The notes under the pieces were generated by a model that worked only from the letters and a program-made list of their open reading frames with translations, was not told where the DNA came from and did no database searches. A stretch of 64,000 nt of DNA. Source: Prolixibacteraceae bacterium. Its GTDB lineage: Bacteria; Bacteroidota; Bacteroidia; Bacteroidales; Prolixibacteraceae. Shown in pieces: positions 53,030 to 62,620 of this stretch (position 1 is its first letter; every line of letters starts with the position of its first letter). The stretch spans positions 62,001-126,000 of the forward strand of contig DOAQ01000025.1 of assembly GCA_003506435.1 (NCBI GenBank), written 5' to 3'. Position numbers and translations under genes: made by a program.

Positions 53030-54706
53030 TTAATCTTTTACAACATTGCCTTTTGTAAAAATCGCCGCGTATTCAGTATTATTTTTCAACAAACTGACAG
53101 CGCGCTCAATTCCTTTATCATCTTTAATTGCCGCCTTAATTGCGCCTTTCTGATGATAGTAGCGCGACACAATTTCATCGGTCAGCAGTTCTTTAATATC
53201 TTCCGAAAAAGTCTGAAGATCTTGTGAAACATCGTGTTTCAGTTCTTCTGCCAGCAAATCGAATTTCGATTTATTGGCGTCATAATATCTTTCCCGTTTG
53301 GCTGTTTCAAGCAGTTCTTTCAATTGCTCTTCTGTTCTTGATTGGTAAGAAAATCCCTTTTCTTTGACAAAAGCGACAAAACCGGAATACATCTCATCTG
53401 TAATCCTGAATTCTTCAGGAGATGCAATTTTTTCGTTTTCACAAACAAATTGGGTAGCATAATCAAAAATTACAAAATCGGATGCAAGTTTGTAGGCCAA
53501 CGTACTGAGATATTCTGATTCAATTTTCAAATCGGGAATAATGCCGCCGCCGTCGTATACCAGTCTGCCGTTTTTCGTTGAATACTGGGTCACCAGCGAG
53601 TCGGGGATTTGTCCCACGCTGCCGTCTTCGTTGCGGTGTGTATAGTCGAGCGCCTGAATGCAACGTCCGCTGGGAATATAGTATTTGGCGGTGGTTACTT
53701 TCAGTTTCGCATTGTAGCTCAGGTCACGGGTGGTTTGCACCAGCCCCTTGCCAAAAGTGCGTGCCCCGACAACAATACCGCGATCCAAATCCTGAATGGC
53801 CCCGGCCAGAATTTCTGAGGCAGAAGCAGAACCCGAATTCACCAAAATGGCCAGTGGCATCAGGGTATCGATCGGAGTTTCGGTCGCGTAATAGGTTTGG
53901 TCGCCCTGTTTTACTTTCCCTTTTGTGCTGACAATTTCAGCGCCTTTGTTTACAAAAAAGTTGGTAATTTTTACCGCTTCAATAAGTAATCCTCCCGGGT
54001 TTGAGCGAAGATCGAGTACCAATGCTTTGATTTGATTCTTTTCTTTCAATTCCAGCAGTGCCTTTTTTACGTTTTCACTGCAATCCATTGTGAAATTCGA
54101 CAAGCGGATATAGCCGGTTTCATTGTCGAGCATTCCATAGTAAGGAACCGGGTCGATCTGAATTTTTTCGCGAACCAGTTCAAAAGTCATCGGTTTTTTC
54201 ACTCCCGGGCGTTCAACTTTAAGGGTCAGCGGTTTTTTTGCCGGGCCTTTTAGCAGGTTGCTCACATCTGACGAGTTCAATCCTTCGGTTAATTTTCCGG
54301 AAACTTCCAGAATGATGTCGCCCGCTTTCACTCCTGCCTTTTGTGCCGGAAAACCTTCGTACGGCTCGGTAATCAGTACTTTTTTGTCGCGCTGTCCGAT
54401 CAGGGCGCCAATGCCTGCATACTCGCCGGTGGTTTGAAACCGGAAATCCTCAATTTCATCTTCCGGAATGTAGGTTGTATACGGGTCAAGCGATTCGAGC
54501 ATCTTGTTGATACTGGTTTCTACCAGCTCGGCAGGTTCCACCTCATCGACGTAAAAAAGATTCAGTTCGCGAAATAAAGTATAATAAATATCGAGATTTT
54601 TGGCAATCTGGAAATTCTGCTCATCACGGCTCAAACTCAACAAACCAACCGACAATACGAGGATGGCCGCCACAAAAATTCCTGTCCTTTTCTTAATAAG
54701 CTTCAT
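53030..54706 (-). CDS. S41 C-terminal processing peptidase (CtpA/Prc family)
   Basis: This 558-residue protein has an N-terminal hydrophobic segment (GIFVAAILVLSVGLLSL), so it is membrane-anchored or exported. The sequence LDPYTTYIPEDE and a PDZ domain (about 95-175, GEYAGIGALI...AQKAGVKAGDIILEV) precede the tail-specific protease core. The core has LRSNPGGLL, the nucleophile Ser in NSGSASASEI and the catalytic Lys in GARTFGKGLVQ. These proteases trim or degrade periplasmic proteins from the C-terminus. A minus-strand TATTTTTG -7 box is at 54730-54737. Confidence 0.97.
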   Translation of the reverse strand: MKLIKKRTGIFVAAILVLSVGLLSLSRDEQNFQIAKNLDIYYTLFRELNLFYVDEVEPAELVETSINKMLESLDPYTTYIPEDEIEDFRFQTTGEYAGIGALIGQRDKKVLITEPYEGFPAQKAGVKAGDIILEVSGKLTEGLNSSDVSNLLKGPAKKPLTLKVERPGVKKPMTFELVREKIQIDPVPYYGMLDNETGYIRLSNFTMDCSENVKKALLELKEKNQIKALVLDLRSNPGGLLIEAVKITNFFVNKGAEIVSTKGKVKQGDQTYYATETPIDTLMPLAILVNSGSASASEILAGAIQDLDRGIVVGARTFGKGLVQTTRDLSYNAKLKVTTAKYYIPSGRCIQALDYTHRNEDGSVGQIPDSLVTQYSTKNGRLVYDGGGIIPDLKIESEYLSTLAYKLASDFVIFDYATQFVCENEKIASPEEFRITDEMYSGFVAFVKEKGFSYQSRTEEQLKELLETAKRERYYDANKSKFDLLAEELKHDVSQDLQTFSEDIKELLTDEIVSRYYHQKGAIKAAIKDDKGIERAVSLLKNNTEYAAIFTKGNVVKD

Positions 54707-54729
54707 TGTATTCGATTTTAATCAGTCAG

Positions 54730-54737
54730 CAAAAATA
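54730..54737 (-). promoter_or_regulatory. Candidate -7 box for the S41 protease
   Basis: The minus strand reads TATTTTTG, an exact TAnnTTTG match, 24 nt before the start codon. No -33 TTG at normal spacing is certain. Confidence 0.4.
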
Positions 54738-54848
54738 GTAAAACGTTTGTTTTTATCCCCTTTCGTGCAGGCTGATGATTAGTTAATTAATCTTAATTGG
54801 CATTACAGTACATATTTAAGTATTTTAGAGGCTGCAAAAAAGAATAGA

Positions 54849-56294
54849 ATGAGCGCTTTCTCTATTTTCAGGAAATACAGCCGCACATTTTGGGCGTCGA
54901 ACCTGATTGAACTTTTTGAACGCTGGGCATGGTATGGTTTTTATCTGGCTCTTGCGCTGTTTTTGGTGAATTCGAAAGATACCGGGGCCCTTGGCTTTAC
55001 GCAGGCGCAAAAAGGGCTGATCATGGGAACAGGCTCCATGCTTTTGTATTTCCTGCCCGTAATAACCGGGGCTATCGCCGACAAGGTGGGCTACAAAAAA
55101 ATACTGTACCTCTCATTTACCATCTATATTTCCGGCTTTTTTATGATGCGTTCGTTCGACAGTTTCGGGATGGCATTTTTCTCCTTTATCTGGATTTGTA
55201 TTGGCGGTGCATTTTTTAAGCCGATTATTTCGGCCATGATTGCCCGGACAACCAATTCTGAAACCGCATCGATCGGCTTCGGGATTTTTTACATGATGGT
55301 AAATATCGGAGGTTTTATCGGCCCGTTTATTGCAGGAATTATCCTGAAAAAAGGCTGGGATTATGTGTTTTTTATGTCAATGTCGGTACTTGCCCTGAAC
55401 TACCTGATCACCATTTTATTTTTTAAGGAGCCAATTGCGAAAGGAGAAAAAGTACCGTTATCAAAAAGTATCGGACAAGCCTTCACAAACATCTGGATTA
55501 CCTTTCTGAATTGGCGGTACGTGATGTTACTGCTGATTATGTCGCTTTATTGGGCTGCTTACAATCAACTGTATTATTCGTTTCCTGTATTTGTTGAACA
55601 ATGGACCGACACTTCGGGCATTTACCGGATGATTACTTCCTTGTCGCCTTCTGCTGCTGAAGCCATTGGCAACGGGAGGGGCGGGATTTCAACAGTGACC
55701 TTTTCGAGTATGGTCTCCTTTTTTATTATCTGTTTTCAGTTGATGGTTTCTGCCTTTGTTATGCGTTTTCGTCCGCTGAATGCGATAATGGGCGGCACCT
55801 TGATTTTGGCGGGCGGTCTGGGGATGATGTTCTCTTTTCAAAACGGCTGGATGATCCTCTTGGGGGTGCTTATTTTCGGACTGGGAGAAATGGGGAGCTC
55901 TCCAAAATTTATTGAATATGTCGGGCGGACTGCTCCGGAAGACAAGAAAGCGCTTTACATCGGCACATCGTATTTGCCGATTGCACTGGGGCACCAATTG
56001 GCAGGCTGGCTGTCGGGGGGCATTTTCGAAAGTATCTCCGATAAACTATTTCTTCTGAAAAAAGAGGTTGCGCAGCTTGGATTGCAAATCCCTGAAATTT
56101 CGGAAAGTTTTTCGAAAAACGATTACATTGAAGAAGCTGCCCGGCAAATGAAAATGAGCAGTTCTGAAATGACCGGCTTTCTTTGGTCGAATCATCATCC
56201 CGAAAATATATGGATTGTTTATTCCGGAGTTGCATTGAGCGCTTCGGTATTGCTGTATCTTTACGACCGGTATATTTTACCGCCGAAACATTAA
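54849..56294 (+). CDS. POT/PTR-family MFS transporter
   Basis: This 481-residue inner-membrane protein has about 12-14 helices. The N-terminal FWASNLIELFERWAWYGFYLA segment contains the ExxER-type motif of proton-coupled oligopeptide transporters, and GAIADKVGYKKIL follows helix 2. The FYMMVNIGGFIGPFIAG block is typical of the family. Peptide uptake is the family role, but a few members carry other solutes. It is 13 nt upstream of an outer-membrane protein gene, so the pair may form a transport route. Confidence 0.85.
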   Translation: MSAFSIFRKYSRTFWASNLIELFERWAWYGFYLALALFLVNSKDTGALGFTQAQKGLIMGTGSMLLYFLPVITGAIADKVGYKKILYLSFTIYISGFFMMRSFDSFGMAFFSFIWICIGGAFFKPIISAMIARTTNSETASIGFGIFYMMVNIGGFIGPFIAGIILKKGWDYVFFMSMSVLALNYLITILFFKEPIAKGEKVPLSKSIGQAFTNIWITFLNWRYVMLLLIMSLYWAAYNQLYYSFPVFVEQWTDTSGIYRMITSLSPSAAEAIGNGRGGISTVTFSSMVSFFIICFQLMVSAFVMRFRPLNAIMGGTLILAGGLGMMFSFQNGWMILLGVLIFGLGEMGSSPKFIEYVGRTAPEDKKALYIGTSYLPIALGHQLAGWLSGGIFESISDKLFLLKKEVAQLGLQIPEISESFSKNDYIEEAARQMKMSSSEMTGFLWSNHHPENIWIVYSGVALSASVLLYLYDRYILPPKH

Positions 56295-56306
56295 TTTTTT
56301 ACAGGA

Positions 56307-57422
56307 ATGAAGCAGGTTTTTCTTTCGGTTATATTGTTCATACTGGCAAATCAGATTATTGCACAGGATGCGGCAGAATTGAATAGCAGTTATAAGGAAG
56401 TGGATGCCACAAAAGTTAAAAACCTTGATTTCAGGATTGAATCGCTCAGTTTTTTCCTGAACAATGAATACATGGGCGATATTGTTGACGGCTACACGTG
56501 GACCGGGGCATGGTTCCGTCCGAAACTGGTTTATACTTTTTCCGATAAGCTGAAAATGGAAGCCGGGGGGCATTTTCTTCGTTATCACAGCCGCGATAAT
56601 TTTACCATCAGCCGTCCCTGGTTTTCGGCGCAATACCGGATGAATGAAAAGTTATCGGTGATTTTTGGCAACCTGAACCAAAACAGCAATCACGGTTTGC
56701 TGAAACAACTTTGGGAGCCGGAGCGAATTCTCACTGACGCGCCGGAAGAAGGTATCCAGTTTCTGTACAAATCGAAATACATGAACCTGCAAGCCTGGTC
56801 AAGTTGGGAGCAACTAATCCTGCGAAACGATCCGTTCCAGGAGCATTTTACAATCGGCGTCAGCGGCGATGTGCAAATCTATTCAAATTCAAACCTGCGT
56901 GTTTCTATACCCTTGCAGGCATTGGCTTATCACAAAGGTGGCGAAATCGATTCAAGTTCGCTGGGCGTGGTTACCCACTATAATTATGCAACCGGATTGA
57001 AACTGGGCTTCGACACCGGGAATGATTTTTTCAGGAAAGTTGATTTCAATACGTTTTGGCTGGGTTACAAATGTCCCGACGGACCGGAACCTCTTCTTTA
57101 TTCAAAGGGACATGCCCTTTCGATCGTCGTTTCAACAGAAACCCAATGGGGCAATTTTTCGCTCGATTACTGGAACGGCTACCAGTTTGTATCTCCTTTC
57201 GGAAAAAAAATCTTCTTGTCGGTATCGGACAATGACCTGCTTCTTTCGCAGGACGACCGCTCGATGCTTGCTTTTAATTACAGTTTGAAAAAGCAAATTG
57301 TGCCCGACGTTCATTTTGCGCTTCAGGGCGAAGCTTTTTACGATTTGTTGAATTCGGACTTTTCGTTTGGTTTTGGCTTTTATTTGCTGATCAACCACGA
57401 TTTCTTTCTGAAAAAGATTTGA
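56307..57422 (+). CDS. Hypothetical outer-membrane beta-barrel protein
   Basis: No named family is recognised. The 371-residue protein has a signal peptide (ending near NQIIAQ) and alternating strands rich in aromatic residues (FRPKLVYTFSDKLKMEAGGHFLRY, WFSAQYRMNEKLSVIFGNL, SFGFGFYLLINHDFFLKKI). This pattern fits an outer-membrane barrel. It begins 12 nt after the POT transporter, so it is probably the outer-membrane half of the same pathway. Confidence 0.65.
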   Translation: MKQVFLSVILFILANQIIAQDAAELNSSYKEVDATKVKNLDFRIESLSFFLNNEYMGDIVDGYTWTGAWFRPKLVYTFSDKLKMEAGGHFLRYHSRDNFTISRPWFSAQYRMNEKLSVIFGNLNQNSNHGLLKQLWEPERILTDAPEEGIQFLYKSKYMNLQAWSSWEQLILRNDPFQEHFTIGVSGDVQIYSNSNLRVSIPLQALAYHKGGEIDSSSLGVVTHYNYATGLKLGFDTGNDFFRKVDFNTFWLGYKCPDGPEPLLYSKGHALSIVVSTETQWGNFSLDYWNGYQFVSPFGKKIFLSVSDNDLLLSQDDRSMLAFNYSLKKQIVPDVHFALQGEAFYDLLNSDFSFGFGFYLLINHDFFLKKI

Positions 57423-57475
57423 GGTTACTGATTAATCAGATAATCTTGATTCGTCCGATTGGTAGGAATTCTTTT

Positions 57476-57483
57476 TACTTTTG
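57476..57483 (+). promoter_or_regulatory. Candidate -7 box for the HMA-AraC regulator
   Basis: TACTTTTG is an exact TAnnTTTG match 22 nt before the ATG at 57505, so the leader would be short. Confidence 0.45.
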
Positions 57484-57504
57484 CCTTTTTACTTTCTTGC
57501 TGAT

Positions 57505-58068
57505 ATGAAGTACTTTATCCGAAATATGGTTTGCGACCGCTGCATCATGGTGGTGAAGCAGGTATTTGAAGAACTGGGGTATTTGCCGGTTCGTATTGTG
57601 CTTGGCGAGGTGGAAACAGGTAGTCCGATCGACAATGCAAAACTGGAATTATTGCGGGGAAAACTTACCAGCTTTGGTTTTGAATTGATCGATGACGCAA
57701 AAAGTCAGTTGATCGGGAAAATTAAAACACTGGTTATAGAAGTGGTTCATTACCGGAAAAACGACGAACTCAAGATCAACTATTCGGCGTATATTGAATC
57801 AAACCTGAATAAAGACTACAATTACCTGAGTAACCTGTTTTCGGAAGTAACCGGAACGACTATCGAAAAATACATCATCAACCAGAAAATTGAACGGGTG
57901 AAAGAGTTGCTGGTTTACGATGAACTGACCCTTAGCCAAATTGCCTGGGAGTTGGGGTACAGCAGTGTTTCAGCTCTTTCGGCTCAGTTTAAAAAAGTTA
58001 CCGGGCTCACACCGAAACATTTTCGGCAAATTAAGGACAATAAACGCACCCCGCTTGACAAAGTGTAA
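57505..58068 (+). CDS. HMA-like/AraC fusion regulator of copper genes
   Basis: This 187-residue protein is read from the ATG at 57505. An upstream TTG at 57481 would place the -7 box inside the gene. The N-terminal MKYFIRNMVCDRCIMVV block is a heavy-metal-associated ferredoxin-like domain with a CxxC pair (Cys10, Cys13). The C-terminal part (about 90-187) is an AraC-type DNA-binding domain with TIEKYIINQKIERVKELL and LGYSSVSALSAQFKKVTGLTPKHFR. The divergent domain pairing suggests direct metal sensing by a one-component regulator. It lies 82 nt before the copper ATPase and probably controls it. The copper role is inferred from the neighbours. Confidence 0.88.
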   Translation: MKYFIRNMVCDRCIMVVKQVFEELGYLPVRIVLGEVETGSPIDNAKLELLRGKLTSFGFELIDDAKSQLIGKIKTLVIEVVHYRKNDELKINYSAYIESNLNKDYNYLSNLFSEVTGTTIEKYIINQKIERVKELLVYDELTLSQIAWELGYSSVSALSAQFKKVTGLTPKHFRQIKDNKRTPLDKV

Positions 58069-58150
58069 CCTGTAAATTTTATAAACTTATTCAGAAATTG
58101 TATACTATTTCCAATGATTCGTGCTTTTACCTTTGGTGAAAAATAAAGTC

Positions 58151-60376
58151 ATGGGAACAACAGTCAAAAATAATTTTCCGGTTACCGGAATGAATTGTGC
58201 TTCGTGTGCTGTCAGCGTCGAAAGTATGCTGAAAAGCCAGCCGGGCGTTATCAGCGCATCGGTCAATTTTGCGGCTTCCGGCGTTTGGGTCGAATACAAC
58301 CCTGAAATTACCAATCCGAAAACCTTTCGCGAAGTTATTCAGTCCATCGGCTACGACCTGATTTTCGACGAAAAAGAAGCGAATCAGCAGGAAGAGATTA
58401 AGCAACATAAATCGGTTATTCTGAAGCGGAAAACCATTTTTGCCGCATTGCTGACATTGCCTGTTGTGGTGATCGGTATGTTCCTGATGGATTTGCCTCT
58501 TGCCAACTGGATCATGCTGGCGCTTTCAACTCCGGTGGTTTTCTGGTTCGGGAAAAGTTTTTTCATCAATGCCTTCAAACAACTGAAACACGGCAAAACC
58601 AACATGGATACGCTGGTGGCTTTAAGTACCGGGATTGCCTATTTTTTCAGCCTTTTCAATACAATTTTTCCTCATTTTCTGATGTTCGGTGACAGTCATC
58701 CTCCGGTTTATTTCGAAGCATCGGCAGTCATCATCGTTTTTATCCTTCTGGGGCGTTTGCTCGAAGAACGGGCCAAGGCGAACACGTCGTCGGCAATCAA
58801 AAAGCTAATGGGTCTGCAACCCGATACGGTTACATTGCTGGATGAAAACGGATCAGAAATCACTCAATCTGTTTCGACCGTTCAGATCGGCAACAAGCTC
58901 CGGGTGAAGCCGGGCGAACGTGTCCCGGTTGATGGAATTGTGACTGACGGGACTTCGTTTGTTGACGAAAGTTCCATTACCGGCGAGCCTTTGCCGGTTG
59001 AGAAATTATCGGGAAATTTGGTTTTTGCAGGAACCATCAATCAGAAAGGCAGTTTTGTAATGCAGGCCCGGAAAGTGGGAAGCGAAACCTTACTGGCCCG
59101 CATTATCCGGATGGTGCAGGAAGCGCAGGGAAGCAAACCTCCGGTTCAGAAGCTGGTTGACAAAGTGGCTTCGGTATTTGTTCCGGTGGTGATTGTGTTA
59201 TCAATTATCAGCTTTTCAGCATGGATGATTTTTGGCGGACAAAATAGTTTACCACAGGCTTTGCTAACGATGGTTTCTGTACTGATTATTGCCTGTCCAT
59301 GTGCGCTGGGATTGGCAACCCCGACAGCTATTATGGTCGGAATCGGTCGCGGAGCCGAGTTGGGCATTTTAATAAAAGACGCTGACGGATTGGAGCTGGC
59401 ACACCGGATTGACACATTGGTACTGGATAAAACCGGAACCATTACTGAAGGAAAACCGGATGTGACCGATTGGCTATGGAAGACAGAAAATCCGGCAACA
59501 TTGAAATCCATTCTGCTAAGCATTGAAGCGCAGTCGGAACATCCGCTGTCCGATGCGATTACCGGCGCTTTACAAAACGAAGCGGTTCAATCAACTTCAG
59601 TAGAAAATTTTGAAAGCATTACCGGAAGAGGAGTTGTCGCAAGCATTCAAAATTCAAGATATGCTGTTGGCAATGAATTGCTGATGAATGAATCGGGAAT
59701 TCAAATTACCGATAAAGACCAACAAATTGCCAACGCATTGCAGGAACAGGCCAAAACCGTTCTTTTCTTTGGCGGAGAAAATCATATTCTGGCAATTATT
59801 GCCATTACCGATCCCATAAAAACTTCATCGCCTGAAGCAATTGAAAGGATAAAACGCAGCGGTATTGAAATCCACATGCTCACGGGCGACAACGAACACA
59901 CAGCTCAGTCGGTAGCCCGGCAAACGGGGATCAGTATTTATAAAGCCGGGTTGTTACCCGAAGACAAAGCGGCATATATCAAGAACCTGCAACAGCAAGG
60001 GAAAGTGGTCGCGATGGTTGGCGATGGGATTAACGATTCGCACGCGATGGCTCAGTCCGATGTGAGCATTGCCATGGGCAACGGGTCCGATATTGCAATG
60101 GATGTGGCTAAGATGACCATCGTTTCGTCCCGGCTTGGCGCTATTTCTTCGGCCATTGAACTTTCGAAACAAACCATCCGGACGATCAAACAAAACCTGT
60201 TCTGGGCCTTTATTTACAACATTATTGGTATTCCTGTTGCCGCCGGACTGCTTTATCCGTTTACCGGGTTTATGCTGAACCCGATGATTGCCGGGGCAGC
60301 CATGGCGATGAGTTCGGTATCGGTGGTCAGCAACAGCCTGCGTCTGAAATTCAAAAAATTGGATATTAACCGTTAA
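58151..60376 (+). CDS. copA: Copper-translocating P1B-type ATPase
   Basis: This 741-residue membrane pump is read from the ATG at 58151, which begins directly before the metal-binding domain. A GTG 10 codons upstream is less likely. An HMA domain with GMNCASC (Cys16, Cys19) is followed by membrane helices, the transport CPC motif (Cys382-Pro-Cys384), phosphorylation site DKTGT (Asp426), the SEHPL nucleotide motif and the GDGIND hinge. CPC specifies copper(I) or silver(I) export. It is followed by a small HMA chaperone 11 nt later. Confidence 0.97.
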   Translation: MGTTVKNNFPVTGMNCASCAVSVESMLKSQPGVISASVNFAASGVWVEYNPEITNPKTFREVIQSIGYDLIFDEKEANQQEEIKQHKSVILKRKTIFAALLTLPVVVIGMFLMDLPLANWIMLALSTPVVFWFGKSFFINAFKQLKHGKTNMDTLVALSTGIAYFFSLFNTIFPHFLMFGDSHPPVYFEASAVIIVFILLGRLLEERAKANTSSAIKKLMGLQPDTVTLLDENGSEITQSVSTVQIGNKLRVKPGERVPVDGIVTDGTSFVDESSITGEPLPVEKLSGNLVFAGTINQKGSFVMQARKVGSETLLARIIRMVQEAQGSKPPVQKLVDKVASVFVPVVIVLSIISFSAWMIFGGQNSLPQALLTMVSVLIIACPCALGLATPTAIMVGIGRGAELGILIKDADGLELAHRIDTLVLDKTGTITEGKPDVTDWLWKTENPATLKSILLSIEAQSEHPLSDAITGALQNEAVQSTSVENFESITGRGVVASIQNSRYAVGNELLMNESGIQITDKDQQIANALQEQAKTVLFFGGENHILAIIAITDPIKTSSPEAIERIKRSGIEIHMLTGDNEHTAQSVARQTGISIYKAGLLPEDKAAYIKNLQQQGKVVAMVGDGINDSHAMAQSDVSIAMGNGSDIAMDVAKMTIVSSRLGAISSAIELSKQTIRTIKQNLFWAFIYNIIGIPVAAGLLYPFTGFMLNPMIAGAAMAMSSVSVVSNSLRLKFKKLDINR

Positions 60377-60387
60377 AATAGATAATC

Positions 60388-60606
60388 ATGGAAACATTCA
60401 AATTTAAAACCAATGTGAGTTGTGGCGGATGTATCGCCAAAGTAACTCCTCATTTGAATCAGGTAAAAGATATTAAAAAATGGAGTGTTGACACTTCTAC
60501 TTCACAGAAAATTCTCACCGTCGAGGCAGACGGAGTTTCTCCCGACAAAATTGTTCAGGCATTAAACAATGCAGGATATATAGCAACTCTGATCAGCGCG
60601 GAATAA
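60388..60606 (+). CDS. Small HMA-domain metallochaperone
   Basis: This 72-residue single-domain heavy-metal-associated protein has CGGC (Cys12, Cys15) in place of the usual MxCxxC, with the loop METFKFKTNVSCGGC. The betaalphabetabetaalphabeta order ends in ALNNAGYIATLI. Such chaperones hand copper to the ATPase. It forms an operon with copA. Confidence 0.92.
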   Translation: METFKFKTNVSCGGCIAKVTPHLNQVKDIKKWSVDTSTSQKILTVEADGVSPDKIVQALNNAGYIATLISAE

Positions 60607-60608
60607 AG

Positions 60609-60642
60609 TGAAGGAGCTACATCAAAAGATACAGCTCCTTCA
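60609..60642. terminator. Bidirectional hairpin after the copper operon
   Basis: TGAAGGAGCT (60609-60618) pairs exactly with AGCTCCTTCA (60633-60642) around a 14-nt loop. It lies between the + copper operon and the - sugar-transporter operon and can serve both. Confidence 0.75.
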
Positions 60643-60660
60643 TTCTAACATATCGTTTTG

Positions 60661-61662
60661 TTATTGTCCGGCGTAAATAATAGAAGCAAGTCCCAACACA
60701 AAAAGGACAAACATGATCACGAGCATCCCGTTGGTTCCTTTGGGCGAATTTTTAAATTCTTTCCAGATGAAAACGCCCCATAAAGCAGCAACCAGTGTTG
60801 CACCCTGTCCCAGTCCGTACGAAATGGCAGCCCCGGCTTTTCCGGCAGCAATCAGGTTGAGCGAGTTTCCAACGCCCCAAATTAATCCACCTAAAATTCC
60901 AACCCAGTGAATGGAGAATTTTCCTTTAAACCATGCTTTGTAGTTGGTCGGTTCACCACTGATGGGTTTCTTCATTAAAACCGTATTAAAAAGGAAGTTA
61001 CTAATGAAAATACCCAATGAAAAAATAACTACGGCAGTATACGGAGTCATTTTTCCTGCGGCAGGCGATTCGAAATTGTCCAAATCCATTGATGCAGCCA
61101 CAAAGCGGTAGAAAAACGACATCAGCAAACCGGCAAGGATCGAAATAAATATTCCTTTCGAAGTTACTTTCTGGTTTCCTGAAGATGCTTTTTTATAGGC
61201 AAATGCATTGACAATGATAGCAAGGGTAATGAGGCCGACACCCAGGAACAGGAACAGCGGATCGCCTTTTTGAGAACCCATGTAGTTGACGATGACTCCA
61301 AGTACCAGCGCCAGTCCGATACCAACCGGAAAAGCTACCGACATACCGGCAATGGCGATGGCTGCCGATAAAAGAATGTTTGCTGCATTGAAAATAATGC
61401 CGCCGAGAAATGCACTGCCGATATTTTTCATATCAGCCTGCCCCAGATCGGCAATAAAACCGCGACCACTGCTGCCCATACTTCCCAGGGTAAATGCAAA
61501 AATCAGCGACAGGAGCAACACCCCGATCACATAATCCCAATAAAAAAGTTCGTACCGCCAGGTTTTTCCGGCCAATTTCTGGGTGTTTCCCCACGATCCC
61601 CAGCAAAGCATGGTAATTACACAAAAGATAATTGCCAATGGATAATTGTTTACGATAAACAT
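60661..61662 (-). CDS. GRP-family sugar transporter (DMT superfamily)
   Basis: This 333-residue inner-membrane protein has about 10 helices. The opening LAIIFCVITMLCWGSWGNTQKL, the FPVGIGLALVLGVIVNYMGSQKGDP block and the repeated C-terminal GGLIWGVGNSLNLIAAGKAGAAISYGLGQ are typical of the glucose/ribose porter group related to RhaT. Because it follows ribokinase by 18 nt, ribose or a ribose derivative is the likely cargo. Confidence 0.9.
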   Translation of the reverse strand: MFIVNNYPLAIIFCVITMLCWGSWGNTQKLAGKTWRYELFYWDYVIGVLLLSLIFAFTLGSMGSSGRGFIADLGQADMKNIGSAFLGGIIFNAANILLSAAIAIAGMSVAFPVGIGLALVLGVIVNYMGSQKGDPLFLFLGVGLITLAIIVNAFAYKKASSGNQKVTSKGIFISILAGLLMSFFYRFVAASMDLDNFESPAAGKMTPYTAVVIFSLGIFISNFLFNTVLMKKPISGEPTNYKAWFKGKFSIHWVGILGGLIWGVGNSLNLIAAGKAGAAISYGLGQGATLVAALWGVFIWKEFKNSPKGTNGMLVIMFVLFVLGLASIIYAGQ

Positions 61663-61680
61663 GATGGTTAGTATTTAGTT

Positions 61681-62613
61681 TTATTTTATGCGCAGGTCGT
61701 TGTTTGTGCTTAAAAATTCATGAATTTCTCTTTCTGTCGGAATAGATGGTTGTGCCCCCATTCGGGTAACACAAATAGCTGCTGCCGCAGTTGCGAATTT
61801 TAAAGCTTCTTTCCAACTGTATCCCCGACTTAGTCCGGCAGCCAAAGCGCCGCAGAACGTATCGCCGGCGGCAGTAGTATCCAGCGCTTTCACGTGAAAT
61901 GCCGGCACCAGATAAAATTCCTGTTCGTTCTTCAGGAAACAACCTTTTTTCCCCAGTGTCAGCACAACCGTCTTTGCCCCTAATGCAAGCAGTTTGTCAA
62001 CCATCGCTTCTTCCCCGGTATCATTAATCTTTTCGCCGGAAATTATTTCAGCTTCAGTTTCGTTAACAACAAGAATATCGATCAAATTCATCAATCCTGC
62101 ATCTATCCGGCGGGCAGGGGCAACATTCAGCATTACTTTTTTATGTTGCCTGTGCGCGAGTTCACACACTGTTTTTACCGTGTTGTATGGAATTTCCATC
62201 TGCAAAACCACCATGTCGGCAGTTGCAATTTCTGTTTCTACTTTTAAAATGTATTCTGAAGAAAGTTCTTTATTCGCTCCCGGAGTAATCACGATGCAGT
62301 TTTCCCCTTTTTCATCAACCCATATCATAGCTGTTCCTGACGGTACATTATCAATGATCAATGAAGCGGAAACATTCAACTTTTCATCTCTGTAATATTT
62401 TAGGGCATTCTGTCCATTTGCATCATTTCCAAGGCAGGTGATGAAAGAAACATTTCCTCCTGCCCGTTGGGCTGCCAGCGCCTGATTTGCTCCCTTGCCA
62501 CCCATTGCCTGCATGAAAGCTACTCCCTCAATTGTCTCTCCGGGAGCCGGAAACTTTTTAACTTTTGTAATCAAGTCGGTATTCGAGCTTCCAATAACTA
62601 CTATTTTTTCCAT
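61681..62613 (-). CDS. rbsK: Ribokinase
   Basis: This 310-residue PfkB-family kinase has the sugar-binding GGKGANQALAAQRAG block and the C-terminal DTTAAGDTFCGALAAGLS motif with the catalytic Asp. Length matches ribokinase. It phosphorylates ribose to ribose-5-phosphate with ATP. It lies 7 nt after the ADP-ribosylglycohydrolase-family gene and 18 nt before the transporter, so the three form an operon. Confidence 0.94.
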   Translation of the reverse strand: MEKIVVIGSSNTDLITKVKKFPAPGETIEGVAFMQAMGGKGANQALAAQRAGGNVSFITCLGNDANGQNALKYYRDEKLNVSASLIIDNVPSGTAMIWVDEKGENCIVITPGANKELSSEYILKVETEIATADMVVLQMEIPYNTVKTVCELAHRQHKKVMLNVAPARRIDAGLMNLIDILVVNETEAEIISGEKINDTGEEAMVDKLLALGAKTVVLTLGKKGCFLKNEQEFYLVPAFHVKALDTTAAGDTFCGALAAGLSRGYSWKEALKFATAAAAICVTRMGAQPSIPTEREIHEFLSTNNDLRIK

Positions 62614-62620
62614 GCTGATT

